Source of the DNA: Sperchopsis tessellata
Taxonomy: Eukaryota > Arthropoda > Insecta > Coleoptera > Hydrophilidae
DNA length: 32,140 nucleotides
Assembly (NCBI GenBank): GCA_033557685.1
Contig: JAWQRN010000287.1
Span: 1 to 32,140 of the forward strand
Direction: 5' to 3'
Shown: one piece after another, positions 1 through 12,458 of the stretch
Layout: each line of letters opens with the position of its first letter
Position numbering within the stretch: the stretch's first letter is position 1
Program-made: the position numbers and the translations under genes
The notes under the pieces: model-generated
Seen by the model: only the letters and a program-made list of their open reading frames with translations
Databases searched by the model: none
What the model was told of the DNA's origin: nothing

Positions 1-6
1 TGTCAA

Positions 7-8
<2 letters not shown>

Positions 9-59
<51 letters not shown>
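9..59. repeat. (AT)n microsatellite
   Basis: About 50 bases of pure AT dinucleotide. No gene is attached to it. It abuts the window edge, so its relation to anything upstream is unknown. Confidence 0.97.
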
Positions 60-67
<8 letters not shown>

Positions 68-1439
68 TTTTAACTTTGTATGTACTATATTGATAAAATG
101 GCTTGTGCAGGTATTTTGCAATCATGTGTTCTATAAATTTAAACACCGTCATGTGCATTTTTACCCTGTTTCTTAGACTAACTATCTGTAAGCTACATTT
201 CCTTATAACTCAAGTATTATTTATATTATTTGTTTGAATTTCTTTCTAGAAGTTCAGATGAAGGTTCAAAATGAACCAAATTTAGGCAGTGTGTAAATAT
301 ATATAAATTTTAGTCATTACATTGTAAATGTCTATCTTTAAATTAGAACACCGTGTATATCTTTTTGTTTACATATTTTCAATAAACACTACTGAGATAT
401 TACTGCATAATACAATCCTATGATATGTACGTTTTAGTATATGGCGGCAATACGTAATCTGTAGTACACTGACATTTAAACTAATTTAAATTAATGATTA
501 AAAACTACTATACCCATAATTCAAAATACAAACAAAAGAACGCTTTTATGACCTAGGATTTTTCCCAGTTTTATCAAGTCATTGCACAGCTCGTATACCA
601 AAGCTTATTATCTGGGATACTGGAAATGTCTTTTAAGGTCAGTCCTATTCGGTTTTGGGTTCATCATGAGTGGAACACTTAAAGGGGTACGTATTTTTTT
701 AAAACTAAATTAAGTTTTATAGAGCAAATTTGAAGATAAAATCTAAATATTGTGTTTTCTACAAAACTGTAAATAAGTTTACATTTTTACATATATGTCA
801 ATAGTAGTATGTATAATACAATATTTTTTCGAATCAAATTGCTATTTACTAATCAGTATGGTGACCATCCAATAGTAGATCAGACATCCTAAAATAATTT
901 TAGGTTAATATGTTCTAAAACGTCCATTCTGAAGAAACGAGTATCTAGATATTCTATCCTTAAAGATATTAACTTATTGTCAAACCTCTTCGTTATAAAA
1001 TGAACTTGCATGTATAAGATCTGTTATGATATTAAGAATACTACGTAGTAGAAGTGATTTACAATAATTTCGATATTAAGAACCTGTAATTGCGCTTTAT
1101 AAAACATTGACTACAAAAAATCGAACAAATATTACCAGCTATATATAAAGCCTTAAACTTCAGCATGATAATAATTATGTATACACATATATAAAATAAT
1201 GATAATGACAATAATGTCACAATTGTTTTTTGTTGAATAAAACAAATTACTCATCCATTTCAAATATTTTGAAAATGTTAATTGTAACGTAAATGTCAGA
1301 AAAGCTATTCAATTTAAATAATTTTGAACATCGAACCGTGGCATCTAGATTTTGTTAATTTTTTTTTAAGCAACAACGCGTTTATATTCATAACTAACTA
1401 GCAAATTATAACTTTAGGCTTTTGACACTGTAAAACAAA
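60..1439. other. AT-rich non-coding stretch, nothing recognised
   Basis: No open frame with recognisable protein similarity was found on either strand. The phrase TTAA followed by AGGGGTACGTAT near 677 faintly recalls the end of the TTAA-flanked element at 28928, but no matching opposite end is visible, so it is not called. Confidence 0.5.
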
Positions 1440-2290
1440 ATGTGGCTATAAAGTATGTATTTTTGTTGTATTATAATATTTTGAAATGTGTATCTCAGCT
1501 AACCATTTATAGTTTTGTATCTTTTGGAACTGTGCAAAATCTACTTACATTGTCCTTGTACAGTATGGAATTTTGTTGAAGTATATAACTTTAAACTGTC
1601 TATCGGAACTAAAGATTTACAGTTTTGTATCTATCTGTATTTTTCAAGTTACTTTCATGCGAGCATCGCCACGATGTTTTCCCTTTATGTAGTGACATAT
1701 TTTATATTAAAACCAAATATGACTATATATTATACAATTTTGTTGTATTATTATATGATTCTGAACTATTGGACCTAACCATATGCAGTTTTCTATCTCT
1801 TCGGATTTTACAAAATCATACTTACTTTACAGTGACTTTTTTATATTATAACCAAATAAACCTTTATAACATGGAATTTCGTTGAAGTATATAATTTTGA
1901 ACTGTCTATCGGAACTAAAGATTTGTAGTTTTATATCTATTGGAGTTTCTCAAAATCATTCTTATGTACGTGCAACACCATAATATTTTCCCCGTATTTA
2001 GTGATCATTTTTATATTAAAACCAAATATGCTATGTATTGTATAGTTTGGTAGTATTATATCATTTTGAAGGGTATATCAGTTCTAACCAGTTTTAGTTG
2101 TATATCTCATAGATTTTTACAAAATCATACTTTCATATAAGCATCGCATCGCCATTGTAGAACTACATCATTTTGAAGTATCTGTCGGAACTAATCATTT
2201 GTAATTTTGCATATTTTAGACTTTTACAAAATCATACGTATGTGCATAGTCATGATGTTTTTCCCTTATGTTGTGACATGTTTGTGTGTC
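1440..2290. repeat. Degenerate tandem array, about six units of 107-169 bp
   Basis: A phrase of the form TATCGGAACTAA, followed by CATTTGTAGTTTTGTAT and then ACAAAATCATACTTA, recurs in direct orientation. Anchor positions are 1491, 1601, 1767, 1907, 2076 and 2183, giving spacings of about 110, 166, 140, 169 and 107 bp. The longer units add a block resembling GCATCGCCACGATGTTTTCC plus a tract like TTATATTAAAACCAAATATG; the shorter ones lack part of it. Short open frames inside differ between units and carry no conserved protein, so I treat them as by-products. It may be a small satellite or the internal repeats of an unrecognised element. Confidence 0.8.
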
Positions 2291-5219
2291 ATCTTCCCCA
2301 ACACACATGTTTATACATTTTCTTATTTCTATCACAGTTTTGTCATATACTCTTCTGATTCTATTACGCCTTACATCTTCTTATCATAATTTGTGCCACC
2401 ATTTTTCTCTTCCCCATTATAGGCAGATCCGTATTTGTCTTCATTAGGTATATGTCTAAAATATTTGGTCTATGTTCAAGGTTAGGTTTTGATTGCAAAT
2501 TAATGTAAACATAATTTTTTTGTTTTCCAACCTTATGATATTTAGCCGGAATGTAGCTCAAAACAATGTTTATGAATAATTCAAAGAGTTCTTGTCAGAT
2601 CCAAGTATCAAAAAATACATTTGGAACATACTACCAGACACGTGTGTGTAAGTGAAGGAGCAACATTCTATTAGAATAAATACGTACACCAATGTTTTTT
2701 TTTTATTTTGTTTAAAAATGCATAAAAAATCTCTTAGAATTTATTCACTTGACCCGATTATTTCCAATGCAGGAAAATAAATTTTGTAGCCCCTAAAAAC
2801 ATTTCATAAATATTACAGAAAATCTTCGACTGATTAAAATGACACTTGGTATGCTTTGGGAGGGGAAGGGGGTAGTCAAATGGCGCGTGTCCCCCATAAA
2901 AACAAAAGTATTATAAAACAATATTTTTATAGGTATAATGTCAATTAATGCTATGGATTTTTGTATGTATAACTGAAATATGTTGACTTTATTCCTGGAA
3001 AATGTAGGCATTTATATTAGAAAATAAATATGTCATAGTAAACAACCATTCATTATGTGCGCCATCAAGAGAATTAAATTTATTTCGTATGCTCACAAGA
3101 CACAAAAAAGCTTTAAACCGCAGACTTAAATGAAGTAATTCGTGTTTAAATAATTTTCACCATATTTAGGCAGGATTTGAAACAAGCTATCTATATATTA
3201 AAGAAACTAAAATTTAGATATCTTTTGATTTTTAAATGGCTGGATTTCATACAAATTGACAAAGTCGACTATCTGGAGGTTATCAATGTTTTTTTTTACA
3301 GTTTCGTGTAATATTCATTAGGAAAATTACCAAATGTATTACCACAAGTACTTTTTAATATTTTTTAAAATAATTGCAAATATATTTAATACGTTGATTA
3401 TATAACAAATGCCGCTAGATCAAAATACTTGATTTATTAGAAACTATATGTTTCAAAATTTCAATTCAAAACAATTTTTATTTATGTATCCTGGTTGTTT
3501 GTTTAAAATACAGAATATATGTACTTATAAGAAGTACATTAGTGAATACATATATAACACACACATTAGAAGATGATGAGATTTTTAAAGAGATTACACA
3601 ATGTTTTAGTTAAAACTTAATAAGATTTAGAAGCAATATCATATGAAATAAGTCAACAGGAAATTACTATTAATTCATATTTTTAACAATTTACCATTAA
3701 TATATTTGCAATAAAATTAAATTGTTATAATATATAATTGTATGAATCATAAAATTATTAATCACTACGATACATGTTTGGGAAACAATAGCTACGTAGT
3801 TGATTTTAAAGAATGAATACATCAAATATAAATTCGAAAGGAAGTATTTACAATTCATAATTAATTAATCGTACACAATTAGCAGCTTATTAAAGCATAA
3901 ATAATACAAATTTTGAAGTTGTATAACTGCTATTTACTAAACGAATTGTTCTCATTGTTTCGAAATGCCATTTTGTTTGGAAAATAAATTTCGTAAAAGA
4001 TACATTTTACCCAGGAGCCAGGGAACCAAGGTTAAAGTTACATTCTATTTTTACAAATTAATACCGAAATATCATATGTGGCAATATGTCTAGACATCAA
4101 GTATGGGAACTTTAAATCCACATAAAATTAATTTGAGAACTATTCATCCATCTTGAGCATAATTTTCGAAATACTTGCTTTGTATTCATCAATCATTGAA
4201 ATTAAGTGTTGCTGATGCATAGTTTGTGACTCTTTGTGCTGTATATACAATTATAAAATCTAATTATAGGTGTAGATTTAACACCGTGACCTATGACCCC
4301 ATAAAATGTATGGTGTAGTATATTAATCATGTACATAAAATTTTATTGCAATTTGGTAGGGTGGGCACAGTTTAGAGAGTTATATTTTTAATATATTATT
4401 AAGAAATTTAGTGAGAAGAAAATATGTAAAATCATCATCAGAAGTTTAATTAGGCGTACGACATTTCCATCATATAACTTAGCAATATCCAATATAAAAC
4501 AAGTATCAAAGGAAAAACAGAATATCTAAATAACCACAGCACTAAAAATACATTCCACACAGAAATATATACAAATACACAGTTTATCAGTGAAGCTCTG
4601 AACTAAATAGCTAATTTATTACAGTTGGAGAGAAACAAAATATACCAGATTCGATTTACCCTATAAACATAATGAATGTTTCTTGTTTAAGTTAAAAATA
4701 AAGATTAAATACTGTAATAATAAGTATACCAAGATCCATCGGATATGTCAACGCTTTTAATAAAAACAAAATAACCAACATACAGATAGATATTAACATT
4801 TTTAATGAAAATAAGTGACAATGAAGGATTATTCCAGATGTCCTTAAACAAGATAAAACTGAACTAATATATATGAAAGGAGATTTAAATGAATAGATAA
4901 ACTACTGACACACATTACTTCCTGCTATTTCAAAATAACTGGAAATTCGTTATAAAAATTGAACAGTAGAAACTATAACATCCACACGGCTTTAGAAAAA
5001 CAAACGATCCAAAATAATAGCGATGGTTAATATCACACACGCGTAGGAACCAAAATTCTTATACAACGATACCTTATCATGTTTCGGAAGTTCGTATTTC
5101 TTTATAATCATCCACGTAGTACCCACTATGTTTCGATCTCTAATCCACTTATTTTAACTCTTAACACATCTATATAAAACTTTCTCAAAAACTTCTCATT
5201 GTTAAGTTAACAGCGCTTA
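2291..5219. other. Non-coding AT-rich stretch
   Basis: Only short chance frames are present on both strands (for example 2364-2561 and 2793-3011, minus); none shows a domain or motif I recognise. No microsatellite, inverted terminus or RNA gene was seen. Old unrecognisable repeats are likely but cannot be shown by eye. Confidence 0.45.
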
Positions 5220-6281
5220 AGTTCTCTCCCTCTCATCTTGTACCTCCAATTCTGGATACTAACAACCTATGATATCTTATTTTCCTCATCGCTGATGTGA
5301 TCTGGAATCTCTGAAGATTTTAAACCGCAATCACAAAAACAATTTTGCGTTGTGTTTATAGCTCGCCGACTGTCAGCGGCAAACTATATTACCTGTAAGT
5401 ATATTTGTATCAATGTATTCCAGCATATACTTAACCAATTTTCCTCGGTACAATGTCTTCAAATTGTATATTATTCCCATCTCCATTGGCTTCACTAAGA
5501 ATGTGATGTTGGAAGGAATTCAATCTGTTTTTAGCTTGTTTAATTGGGAGTGTGCAGCACAGTTATTAACAAGCAGCAACATTTTTCTTTGTTGTAATTC
5601 TGTACTCCAAGTCGTTAGCGAAATTCGAAAAATATCAGAAGTCATCCTTGCATTCTCGTTAGCGTGGTACGCCACTGTTAAAGTCTCCATTCTTAGCCTC
5701 TTAAAGCATCAGTACCTGACATATTTGCACAATACAACAGTAATACGGTCCATTGCCTTTTTGAAGCCTAATAGTGAAATGTATTTATAATATTATATAG
5801 AATATTCTGACCTGGCCCAATAATAGAGGCCAGTTTCATCGGCATTGTAAATATCATCTGAAAAAAAATTGTCATTTTAGTATTTCTCCACTCTTCAGCG
5901 CTTGTGTTATCGACACTGCTCTTTCACCGTTTAATTTTTTAATATGATGTTGTGTGGCGTTATCCCACGAAACAACCATCAGCTACTTTGAAATCATTGC
6001 ATTCCAGCTTTTGGACTAAGTCTTCTGTCTGCACCTTCAATATTGGACCGCTGATACTCAAGCCTCGTTGAGTAACTACGGAAAACCATTGATCCAGCGC
6101 CTCCTCTACATCTGGATCTTTCCACTCCCGTTATCTTTTGGACATTTCTGGTTTTTCTTTATGTAACATCCATTCATCGCGTTATTTTTCTCCTTTTAAG
6201 AGGTCAGATATTGTGTTACTTGGCTGCCTTTTAATTTTATCTAGGATAGCAATTTTATTTTGTCAAATCCTTTCTTGGCAT
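5220..6281 (-). pseudogene. pogo/Tigger (CENP-B-like) DDE transposase, broken
   Basis: This is a relic of a cut-and-paste transposase. Reading the minus strand from a Met at 6281 (MPRKDLTK, then a one-base frameshift), the order is as follows. A psq-type helix-turn-helix reads KIAILDKIKRQPSNT. The second, CENP-B-type DNA-binding domain reads EEALDQWFSVVTQRGLSISG and then GPILKVQTEDL. The first catalytic block is IYNADETGL (about 5835), followed by YHANENARMTSDIF. The second block is LLVNNCAAH, where the family usually has DNC.AH, so the second Asp is Asn. The third block is KPMEMG, where the family has QPMDQG, so the third Asp is Glu. A C-terminal stretch NCFCDCGLKSSEIPDHISD follows. Several stops and frame changes make it inactive. 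Family placement is firm; the exact clade (Tigger or jerky-like) is less so. Terminal inverted repeats were not found. Confidence 0.9.
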
Positions 6282-6475
6282 CTCAGTAAGGGTTATATCA
6301 GTGACGCGTGGAAGTATTGCTGTATATGTTGAATGTATGTTAACTCCTCCACGCTTATATAATGTGAAATTGAATCCCACCGCCGCGCTAGATATTCGTG
6401 TGTGAATCCCCGATGCTGCGCTGCACCATTACTGTCTCTATTAAACGAAATATATAATGGTATCCCAGTTAACTA

Positions 6476-6476
<1 letters not shown>

Positions 6477-6519
<43 letters not shown>
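6477..6519. repeat. (AT)n microsatellite
   Basis: Pure TA dinucleotide run of about 43 bases, lying about 200 bp upstream of the pogo-like relic's start codon and between it and the next transposase relic. Confidence 0.97.
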
Positions 6520-6522
<3 letters not shown>

Positions 6523-6764
6523 AATAAAATAATTTATAATAATATCTCCACACAGGTAGATGTTGAAAATATATTATTCGATTATATTAGCGATTATCAT
6601 ATATTTATAAAATGCAATTTTTCTGTAGTATGAATTAAAATAAAAGTCAGTAGGCCTACATATATTTTACTTTAAGAACATTTAAATTAGAAGTAAAATG
6701 AAAAATGTAAATTTTTAGTAAGTGTTGTAAATGTATCATTCATTATATGCATAAGTTTACTCTC

Positions 6765-7265
6765 CTTTCAATACTTTCCACAGCCCTCTCAGCTCTTTTT
6801 CTTATAATAGTAACAAACGCATTTGAAAGCAATTTCTTAGGTTTTTCACAGTTTTAGGTGTTCGTTTAAAACATGTATGTTTCAAGAACCCCTAAAAAAT
6901 AACTAATAGAGTTAAATCTGATGATCTTGGAGGAAGGAGGTCAGTTTACTGCTTCGTACTTTCCAGTCCACCTTTCTGGAAACGTTTCATTGAGGTACTG
7001 TGTCACAGCTACATAAGTGTTTATCCATAAATTAAGCACTCAATTTAACTGAATTGTTTCTTTCAAATCCTCTTCTAAACCATTTCTTAAACATTGCAGA
7101 TACCTTCCTGTAATTAACGTACCTTCAAAAATAAATAGCCCACGTATACGATTGCATAAGATACCTGCCCGTACATTGACTCCAAACCATCCAAAGTTAC
7201 TCTATTCCATGTTGCGCCTGGGATTTTCTACTTTTGTCAAACTAAATGATTTTCTTAAGAAACGA
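6765..7265 (-). pseudogene. Mariner-like (FFLW/DUF4817-type) transposase, broken
   Basis: This is a minus-strand remnant of the catalytic half of an insect Tc1/mariner-like transposase, the group whose members carry an INVWAGI core, a FQHDGAP catalytic motif and RSPDLTPLDFFLWG. Visible in order are NPRRNME, FGVNVRAGILCNRIRGLF, FEGTLITGRYLQCLRNGLEE, LWINTYVAVTQYLNETF, PERWTGKYEAVN, a decayed version of the PPRSPDLTP segment (PPSSKIIRFNSISYF), and the tail RTPKTVKNLRNCFQM. The FQHDGAPAH block that holds the second catalytic Asp is missing, apparently by a short deletion between LWINTY and VAVTQYLNE (near 7015). There are also two or more in-frame stops. It sits about 480 bp from the pogo-like relic on the same strand. 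Family similarity is clear; activity is excluded. Confidence 0.85.
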
Positions 7266-8349
7266 GTTATCTACTCTAATTTGTTCTATTTTAATTTCGA
7301 GGTAATAGATTATTTGAAACATGTAATGTGAATGGCTTTCAATATCATCCATCCATGAGTGTGCGATATGTAAAGTTCTAATACATAACAAATATTTACC
7401 TTTCCCAGAACTCTTTATTTTTCTAAGAAATTATGGACCCATATGAGATACCTATTTCAGAAAATGAGCCACTCACTTAACTTTTTTCTAGTTTCTAAGA
7501 ATAGCTTTTATTGGGTTGCTGTGGGTCTAGATATTTTTGTAAATAAGTTTTACTTGTCAAATTCTGATTTTTAAAGCATAACAATGAATTTTCAATCTCT
7601 GTTTGTAATTTTCAGGAAAAACATTGAAATTATTATTAACTAACTTATTGATTTATACGGTATACACTTGCTTTGATTTTGTTTTGTTTTGCGGTATATG
7701 TTTCTCCTTGTTTACGCGGTATTCTTGTCCTTGTTATTTTCTTGTATTGCGGCGTTTCTTTTTACTTATTTTACCATACATTTGATCTCTCAAAATAACA
7801 GAAAACTTTTAAGATTTGAGTATCCGTCAACTATATATAGGCATACTGAGTTTTTATACGAATTCATATTACATAAGAAATATATTTTGGAAATGATTGC
7901 AGATAATTATCATTTTATTATAATTTTCCGCTTATAATATTAGTCAAAAATATGTAATAGATGCATATTCAAATTTATTCACATATAAAAAAATAAACTG
8001 GAATAGTTTAACTTAAAATCGAGAGTGCCTATACAAAAACTAATTAAATATTTCTATTTGTTTTTAACCATTGCTTCATGGAAGTGCAAGTTTGACATCG
8101 ATCAGAGTTTTAACAACTAAAACATTTAATAATAAAGAAAACTGAAAATAATATTGTTTTATAAACATTTCTGAAACAATTGAAAACAGCTGAAGTTATT
8201 TCTACTTATAAATATAATCACAAAATTACGCAACGTTGCCCCACTTTAAACCATTTTGCCCAAACTGCAATTAAAAAATAATTAATTTAAAACCTTATTA
8301 TTTTTTTTTTAGAGAAAAAGCAATTTTGTTTTTAAAACATTTCCAAAAA
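7266..8349. other. Non-coding stretch
   Basis: The part next to 7265 may contain the decayed N-terminal half of the preceding transposase, but no helix-turn-helix is readable. A short frame at 7689-7937 (plus) is hydrophobic by base composition only. GCAACGTTGCCCCACTTT at 8230 could be near the 3' end of the piggyBac relic, but no matching end was established. Confidence 0.45.
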
Positions 8350-9150
8350 TTAGGTATACTTGTGGTGATTTACTTCGAAGCAGGTTTTAACTACGCGAAA
8401 TGCAGTTTTGCATTTCTTGCAGATCCATCTGCTTTGAGAGTAACATACAACACAACGTAAGGGTTCTTCAGTTATTTGTGGAACATGTCCAGTATTATCA
8501 ACTGAACACTTGTAGGGAGTGAAGGTCGCCAGCGGCGTGAATTCTTATTAGCTGCAAATAAAAAATGACGTGAAATGTACATTGTAAATTCCAATTGGCT
8601 ACCAGTAGGTAGATTTTCAAAAGTACCCACCACAATTTCTTGCCATGCATAGCAATACGATAAGTATTCACATATTGGTCAACTCCTCTCATTCTCTTGT
8701 ATTTTTTTAATAGTTGCGGCTGAGAAACTTCGATTTTTTATTTTGGCCACCTTTTTCACTTTTCATAAAGGCTAGACGGTATCATAATTGGTAAACATAT
8801 CTACTACGTTATTGTCGGGTCGACAATAACAAGCAAATCATTGGTTTTATCAAACTGATAATCAAAAGCGCCTCTAGGTTTTTTGGATAATACCTTTAAC
8901 GATTCTAAGGACACTTTTCTATTCGATTTTCTTTAATTGTTTCACTTGTCCTAAAATCCCTTTTGGTCAAAGCTGACATCAAGTGCAGCGAAGGGAAATA
9001 GTTGTCAAAGAAAACAACATGTTTTGAGAGTCCACATTTTGAAAAAGTTCCAGACTATGTTGCTTCCTAATGTTACAGAGGCATTTTCCATATTATTATT
9101 TTTTTTCCACAATATGTATCAAAGTGGTAGCAGAATCATACACCACAGCA
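8350..9150 (-). pseudogene. piggyBac transposase, 3' two thirds, broken
   Basis: This is a relic of a TTAA-specific DDE transposase. On the minus strand: VVFFDNYFPSLHLMSALTK (about 9025-8965) is the conserved block with the second catalytic Asp. It is followed by RTSETIKENRIEKCPLESLK and then KKPRGAFDYQFDKTNDLLVI. After a decayed stretch comes MRGVDQYVNTYRIAMHGKK (from 8692), which keeps the third catalytic Asp in GVD. Near 8460-8360 there is a Cys-rich tail, RCVVCYSQSRWICKKCKTAF then CFEVNHHKY, matching the C-terminal zinc-binding domain of piggyBac proteins. Frameshifts and stops separate these blocks. Minus-strand sequence up to about 9480 may belong to the N-terminal part, but I cannot read it. 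No TTAA-flanked ends were identified. Confidence 0.88.
8808..8830. repeat. Perfect short palindrome inside the piggyBac relic
   Basis: Arms GTTATTGTCG (8808-8817) and CGACAATAAC (8821-8830) are perfect inverse copies around a 3-base loop. The palindrome lies at a point where the piggyBac reading becomes unalignable (after LLVIVDP), so it may be a local inverted duplication formed during decay. Confidence 0.75.
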
Positions 9151-12100
9151 ACAGCATTTAATGAAAAACTATTATTTACTTATAAACTCTATATGCCCTT
9201 CTCTTTATAAAATGGATACCCAGTAGCATTATTTTAATCATTATCTGCTACTTCACCTCCGCACGTCAGCATTTCACTTACTATGATATCCACCTGTTTC
9301 CGTTCTATAAATTTCTACAAAATTCACGTTTTCATAACTTTATTTTCCGCGATGTTCAGTATGCCTCCCTCTGTAAATTCTTTCGCTGTTACACATATAG
9401 AGCTCAGCATTTCCAATAAATAATTTTCAAATTACTCTTTCCATCTTTCTCCTATTTTTCTTATACTTCATACAAAACATATTCTTCCAGCATGCATAAA
9501 TCTCTTAGTACTAGCCTTAATTGTATAAGTTTATGATAATTAAATACTGTATTTGATATAATAACATATACTTTTATACCTATATTTACAACTATATATA
9601 TGAATGATATTCTTTCTAGTTTTTGCAAGTTATTTATCAAATACGGTTATGTACGTAAAACTATTTTTTTTAATAATAATAAATATTGAATATAAATTCT
9701 TTACTGCCATTGATCCAAAATAGATATCGACAACGTCATAGTCAAAAATGTATACATATATATCCTCACGAACATACACACAAGCGTAACAATTCGTGAA
9801 TACAGAGAGCGCTTTATACTAAGAAAGGAAAAATCTAAATACAAAAATACATTAAATAACCAGGCATATATAATAATGTACCAATACTTACATCCAACAT
9901 ACAAATAAATTTAAAACAGGTTACTAAAAATCCGTAGAACATAAATGAGATGTATACAAATAAATCAATATAAACAAAGGAACAAACTGTAAAACCTAGA
10001 ACAAACAAAAAAACAAAAATTGCAAAAATGTTAAAATTAAAACTTCTATATGAACTAAAAGAGAGTTAAAATAATTTAAAAAATACTCAAATACATACAT
10101 ATATGTATACTCACAGATACATACTGCACCAGTCAATTAAATAAACATATAAGTGTAAAGTCAAAGTAGAACATATAATAACAATCTTAACACAAAAATT
10201 TAACAAATGAATAAAATGCTTTGTCGACCAAATAACCTCTCAATGCTAACTTGACTTTTACAACGGATATCTCACTGATCTGCACGAATTTCAACTTTTA
10301 CCGAACTTATTTCGCGCTAGAGTTCTTGTGTTTCAATTATTTGATGCTCCTGACGGTTTGACGGCAATATCAAAGTGGTTACGTAATATTTGTAACACTT
10401 TCCTATTGGAATTGCATTAGCCGTTGGCACATAATAAAAATAAAAATATCTTAGGTACCTTCTGGTATCGATCCTCTACCTTTCTTCTCTCATTTTAAAG
10501 TTCAGAACATATTTTACAAACCCAGCAAGTTGTGTTTGTTGTTATGTTTAAAAGCTTCCCATCTATCAAATTTAAAAACAATATTTGACACTAGTTTTGT
10601 ATTTAAGCTAACCAGTTTACTGACCTATTCATATTTAGGTATGCAGCCAATTAGGTTAAAAAAATGTAGCAATTTTTATATTACGTAAAAATGTAATGAC
10701 ATATGTAGATCCAATACAATAAGTCCATAAAGACCAACCAATATGAACAGTATGTGAAAAAATTAATGTTCTGTCATAATGGAATCGTAGATATAAAACG
10801 AGCCTTGAATTATAATTGGTCGTATTCGAGAAAAGTTTTAAGTTGAGAATGTTTCTTTCCTATATTAACAAAAAAAAAACACAATACAGATAGCTTATAA
10901 AATAAAATAAAAATCTAAATCAAGTCACCCAGATTCAGTGCAAGAGTCTTGCTCTTCCTCTGGAGCATTTTTAAGTACCGGTAACTTCGGTTTATTTTAT
11001 TTCTCACTTGTTTTATATACACATGTATGGTAATGTAAGAATCAGTTATTGTGGGCAAAATTAAACTTCGTTTTGTAAAGGTAAAGTTGGGGCTTGTGGT
11101 AACTTTGGATCGCTAATGAAATATTTTGTAAATTGCAGTACATATGCAGTGGGCGAAAGATACCCCACATAATGTAGTGTATTTATATTGTTAAATATTG
11201 AAAAAAATATAAATTATTATAATTTTTATAAAATTTTGACATTAAAAAAAACCTATATTTAATACTAACTAAAGGAAAACCTTTATCCGAAATTTAAAAT
11301 ATACATAAAGGTTGATTTATTTAAATGAACCTACTTATTCAAATTTAGTTCTGCTACACCAAACATTTGACACATTTTTAATTCCTACTATCTAAGATTT
11401 AGTATATCATAATTTAAGATTAAAAAAATTGTGGCAGCAAATGTTTCCAAGTCAATACTTTTTTTACCAAAGTAAAATATACATAGCCACAGTTTAAGAA
11501 CCAAAAAGGGCGAACAATACTGACGTCTATAAATTGATGCATTATAAAAAGTATTAACGGTTTTTCCGTGTAACGCCCCAATGTTACTCAAAAATGACCA
11601 AATTAACCCCAGCTGACAGGTAATAATAATTCAGATACAAAAACAGAAAGTTTGAGCAAGTTACTAGAGACCAGAAAAGAAGCTGTGATACTGGATTTAA
11701 AAAAAAACAATAAATGCAATAAAACGTTATAAGCACACGTACATATATCCCCAAAGTATAAAATTAAGACCATAGAGATGGAAATTGGGTAGGTGAAAAT
11801 AAAATATTAACCAAAATAGAAGAAGAAAGAAATCTAACATTGATGCAAAGGTACCAAGCCAAACTAATGCTGAAATTTGATAGAACAAGTACCTTGCACT
11901 TATAAAAAATAAAAATTACAACAAAAACCAACATAAAATGTGAAATACCATGATTGAAGAAACTGCAGTGGCGGAGAATCGGCAGAAGGACACGGTGGTA
12001 AAGGTTCAACCTATAAATGCTCGTTCGCAAAAAATACGATGTAATAAATAAGAAGAACTTCTGAAAAATACTACTTTATGATAGAAACATGGCAGATGAA

Positions 12101-12370
12101 GTGATGACCTATCGCTAACACCCAACAAACTACTTCCTATTGCATAGAACATTCAGATGTGCGTTGTATTGAGCTTTATAACACACGAAAAAAAGTTTAT
12201 GGACCAGAGGAGCTATCAATTACGGTACAAAAGCCTTAAACCTCAAATGCATATCCAAGTTCAATCCGAGATTTTTGGCCATCAGGTATTAATCCAAATC
12301 AGTATTGTCCAGAGTCGTTATAAGATTATCCTGAAGATATTAATGATACTTTCTTCCACAGAATCGGGTA
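9151..12370. other. Long stretch without a recognised gene
   Basis: Possible N-terminal piggyBac debris lies at the left edge (to about 9480). A minus-strand segment at about 10925-10990 reads PKLPVLKNAPEEEQDSCTES before a stop and could be the tail of an unidentified element protein. A GTTGGGGCTTGTGGTAACTT phrase at 11086 and a loosely inverse phrase near 11575-11615 hint at a small inverted-repeat element but match too poorly to call. Other short frames (9701-9904, 11388-11591 and 11764-12030, all minus) show nothing familiar. Confidence 0.4.
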
Positions 12371-12458
12371 ATGTTGGTTAAATTGGATGGGAAGAGAGGT
12401 CGGAGTCAACCAAGGAAAAGTTGGCTGTAATATATAGAGGAGGACGTGAAAAAATGAA
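12371..12458 (+). pseudogene. LINE reverse-transcriptase tail fragment
   Basis: The plus-strand frame from 12371 reads MLVKLDGKRGRSQPRKSWL, a stop, then YIEEDVKK. Many insect LINE polyproteins end with a segment of the form LDGRRGRGRPRKRW..D.EEDL, and the match in order and spacing is good. Upstream sequence (12150-12370) may hold the preceding, more decayed part of the same tail, but I cannot read it confidently. Only a scrap is present, so the clade cannot be named. Confidence 0.6.

Noticed and set aside
1515..2389. Overlapping short open frames that might encode membrane peptides
   Set aside because: They lie in the degenerate tandem array, differ from unit to unit, and gain their hydrophobic look from AT-rich codons.
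7689..7937. Plus-strand open frame with hydrophobic stretches
   Set aside because: No motif or family resemblance, and its composition is what AT-rich DNA gives by chance.
8230..11615. GGGGCAAC/GTTGGGG phrases as possible piggyBac terminal repeats
   Set aside because: The phrases do not align well as inverted ends and no TTAA is placed correctly beside them.
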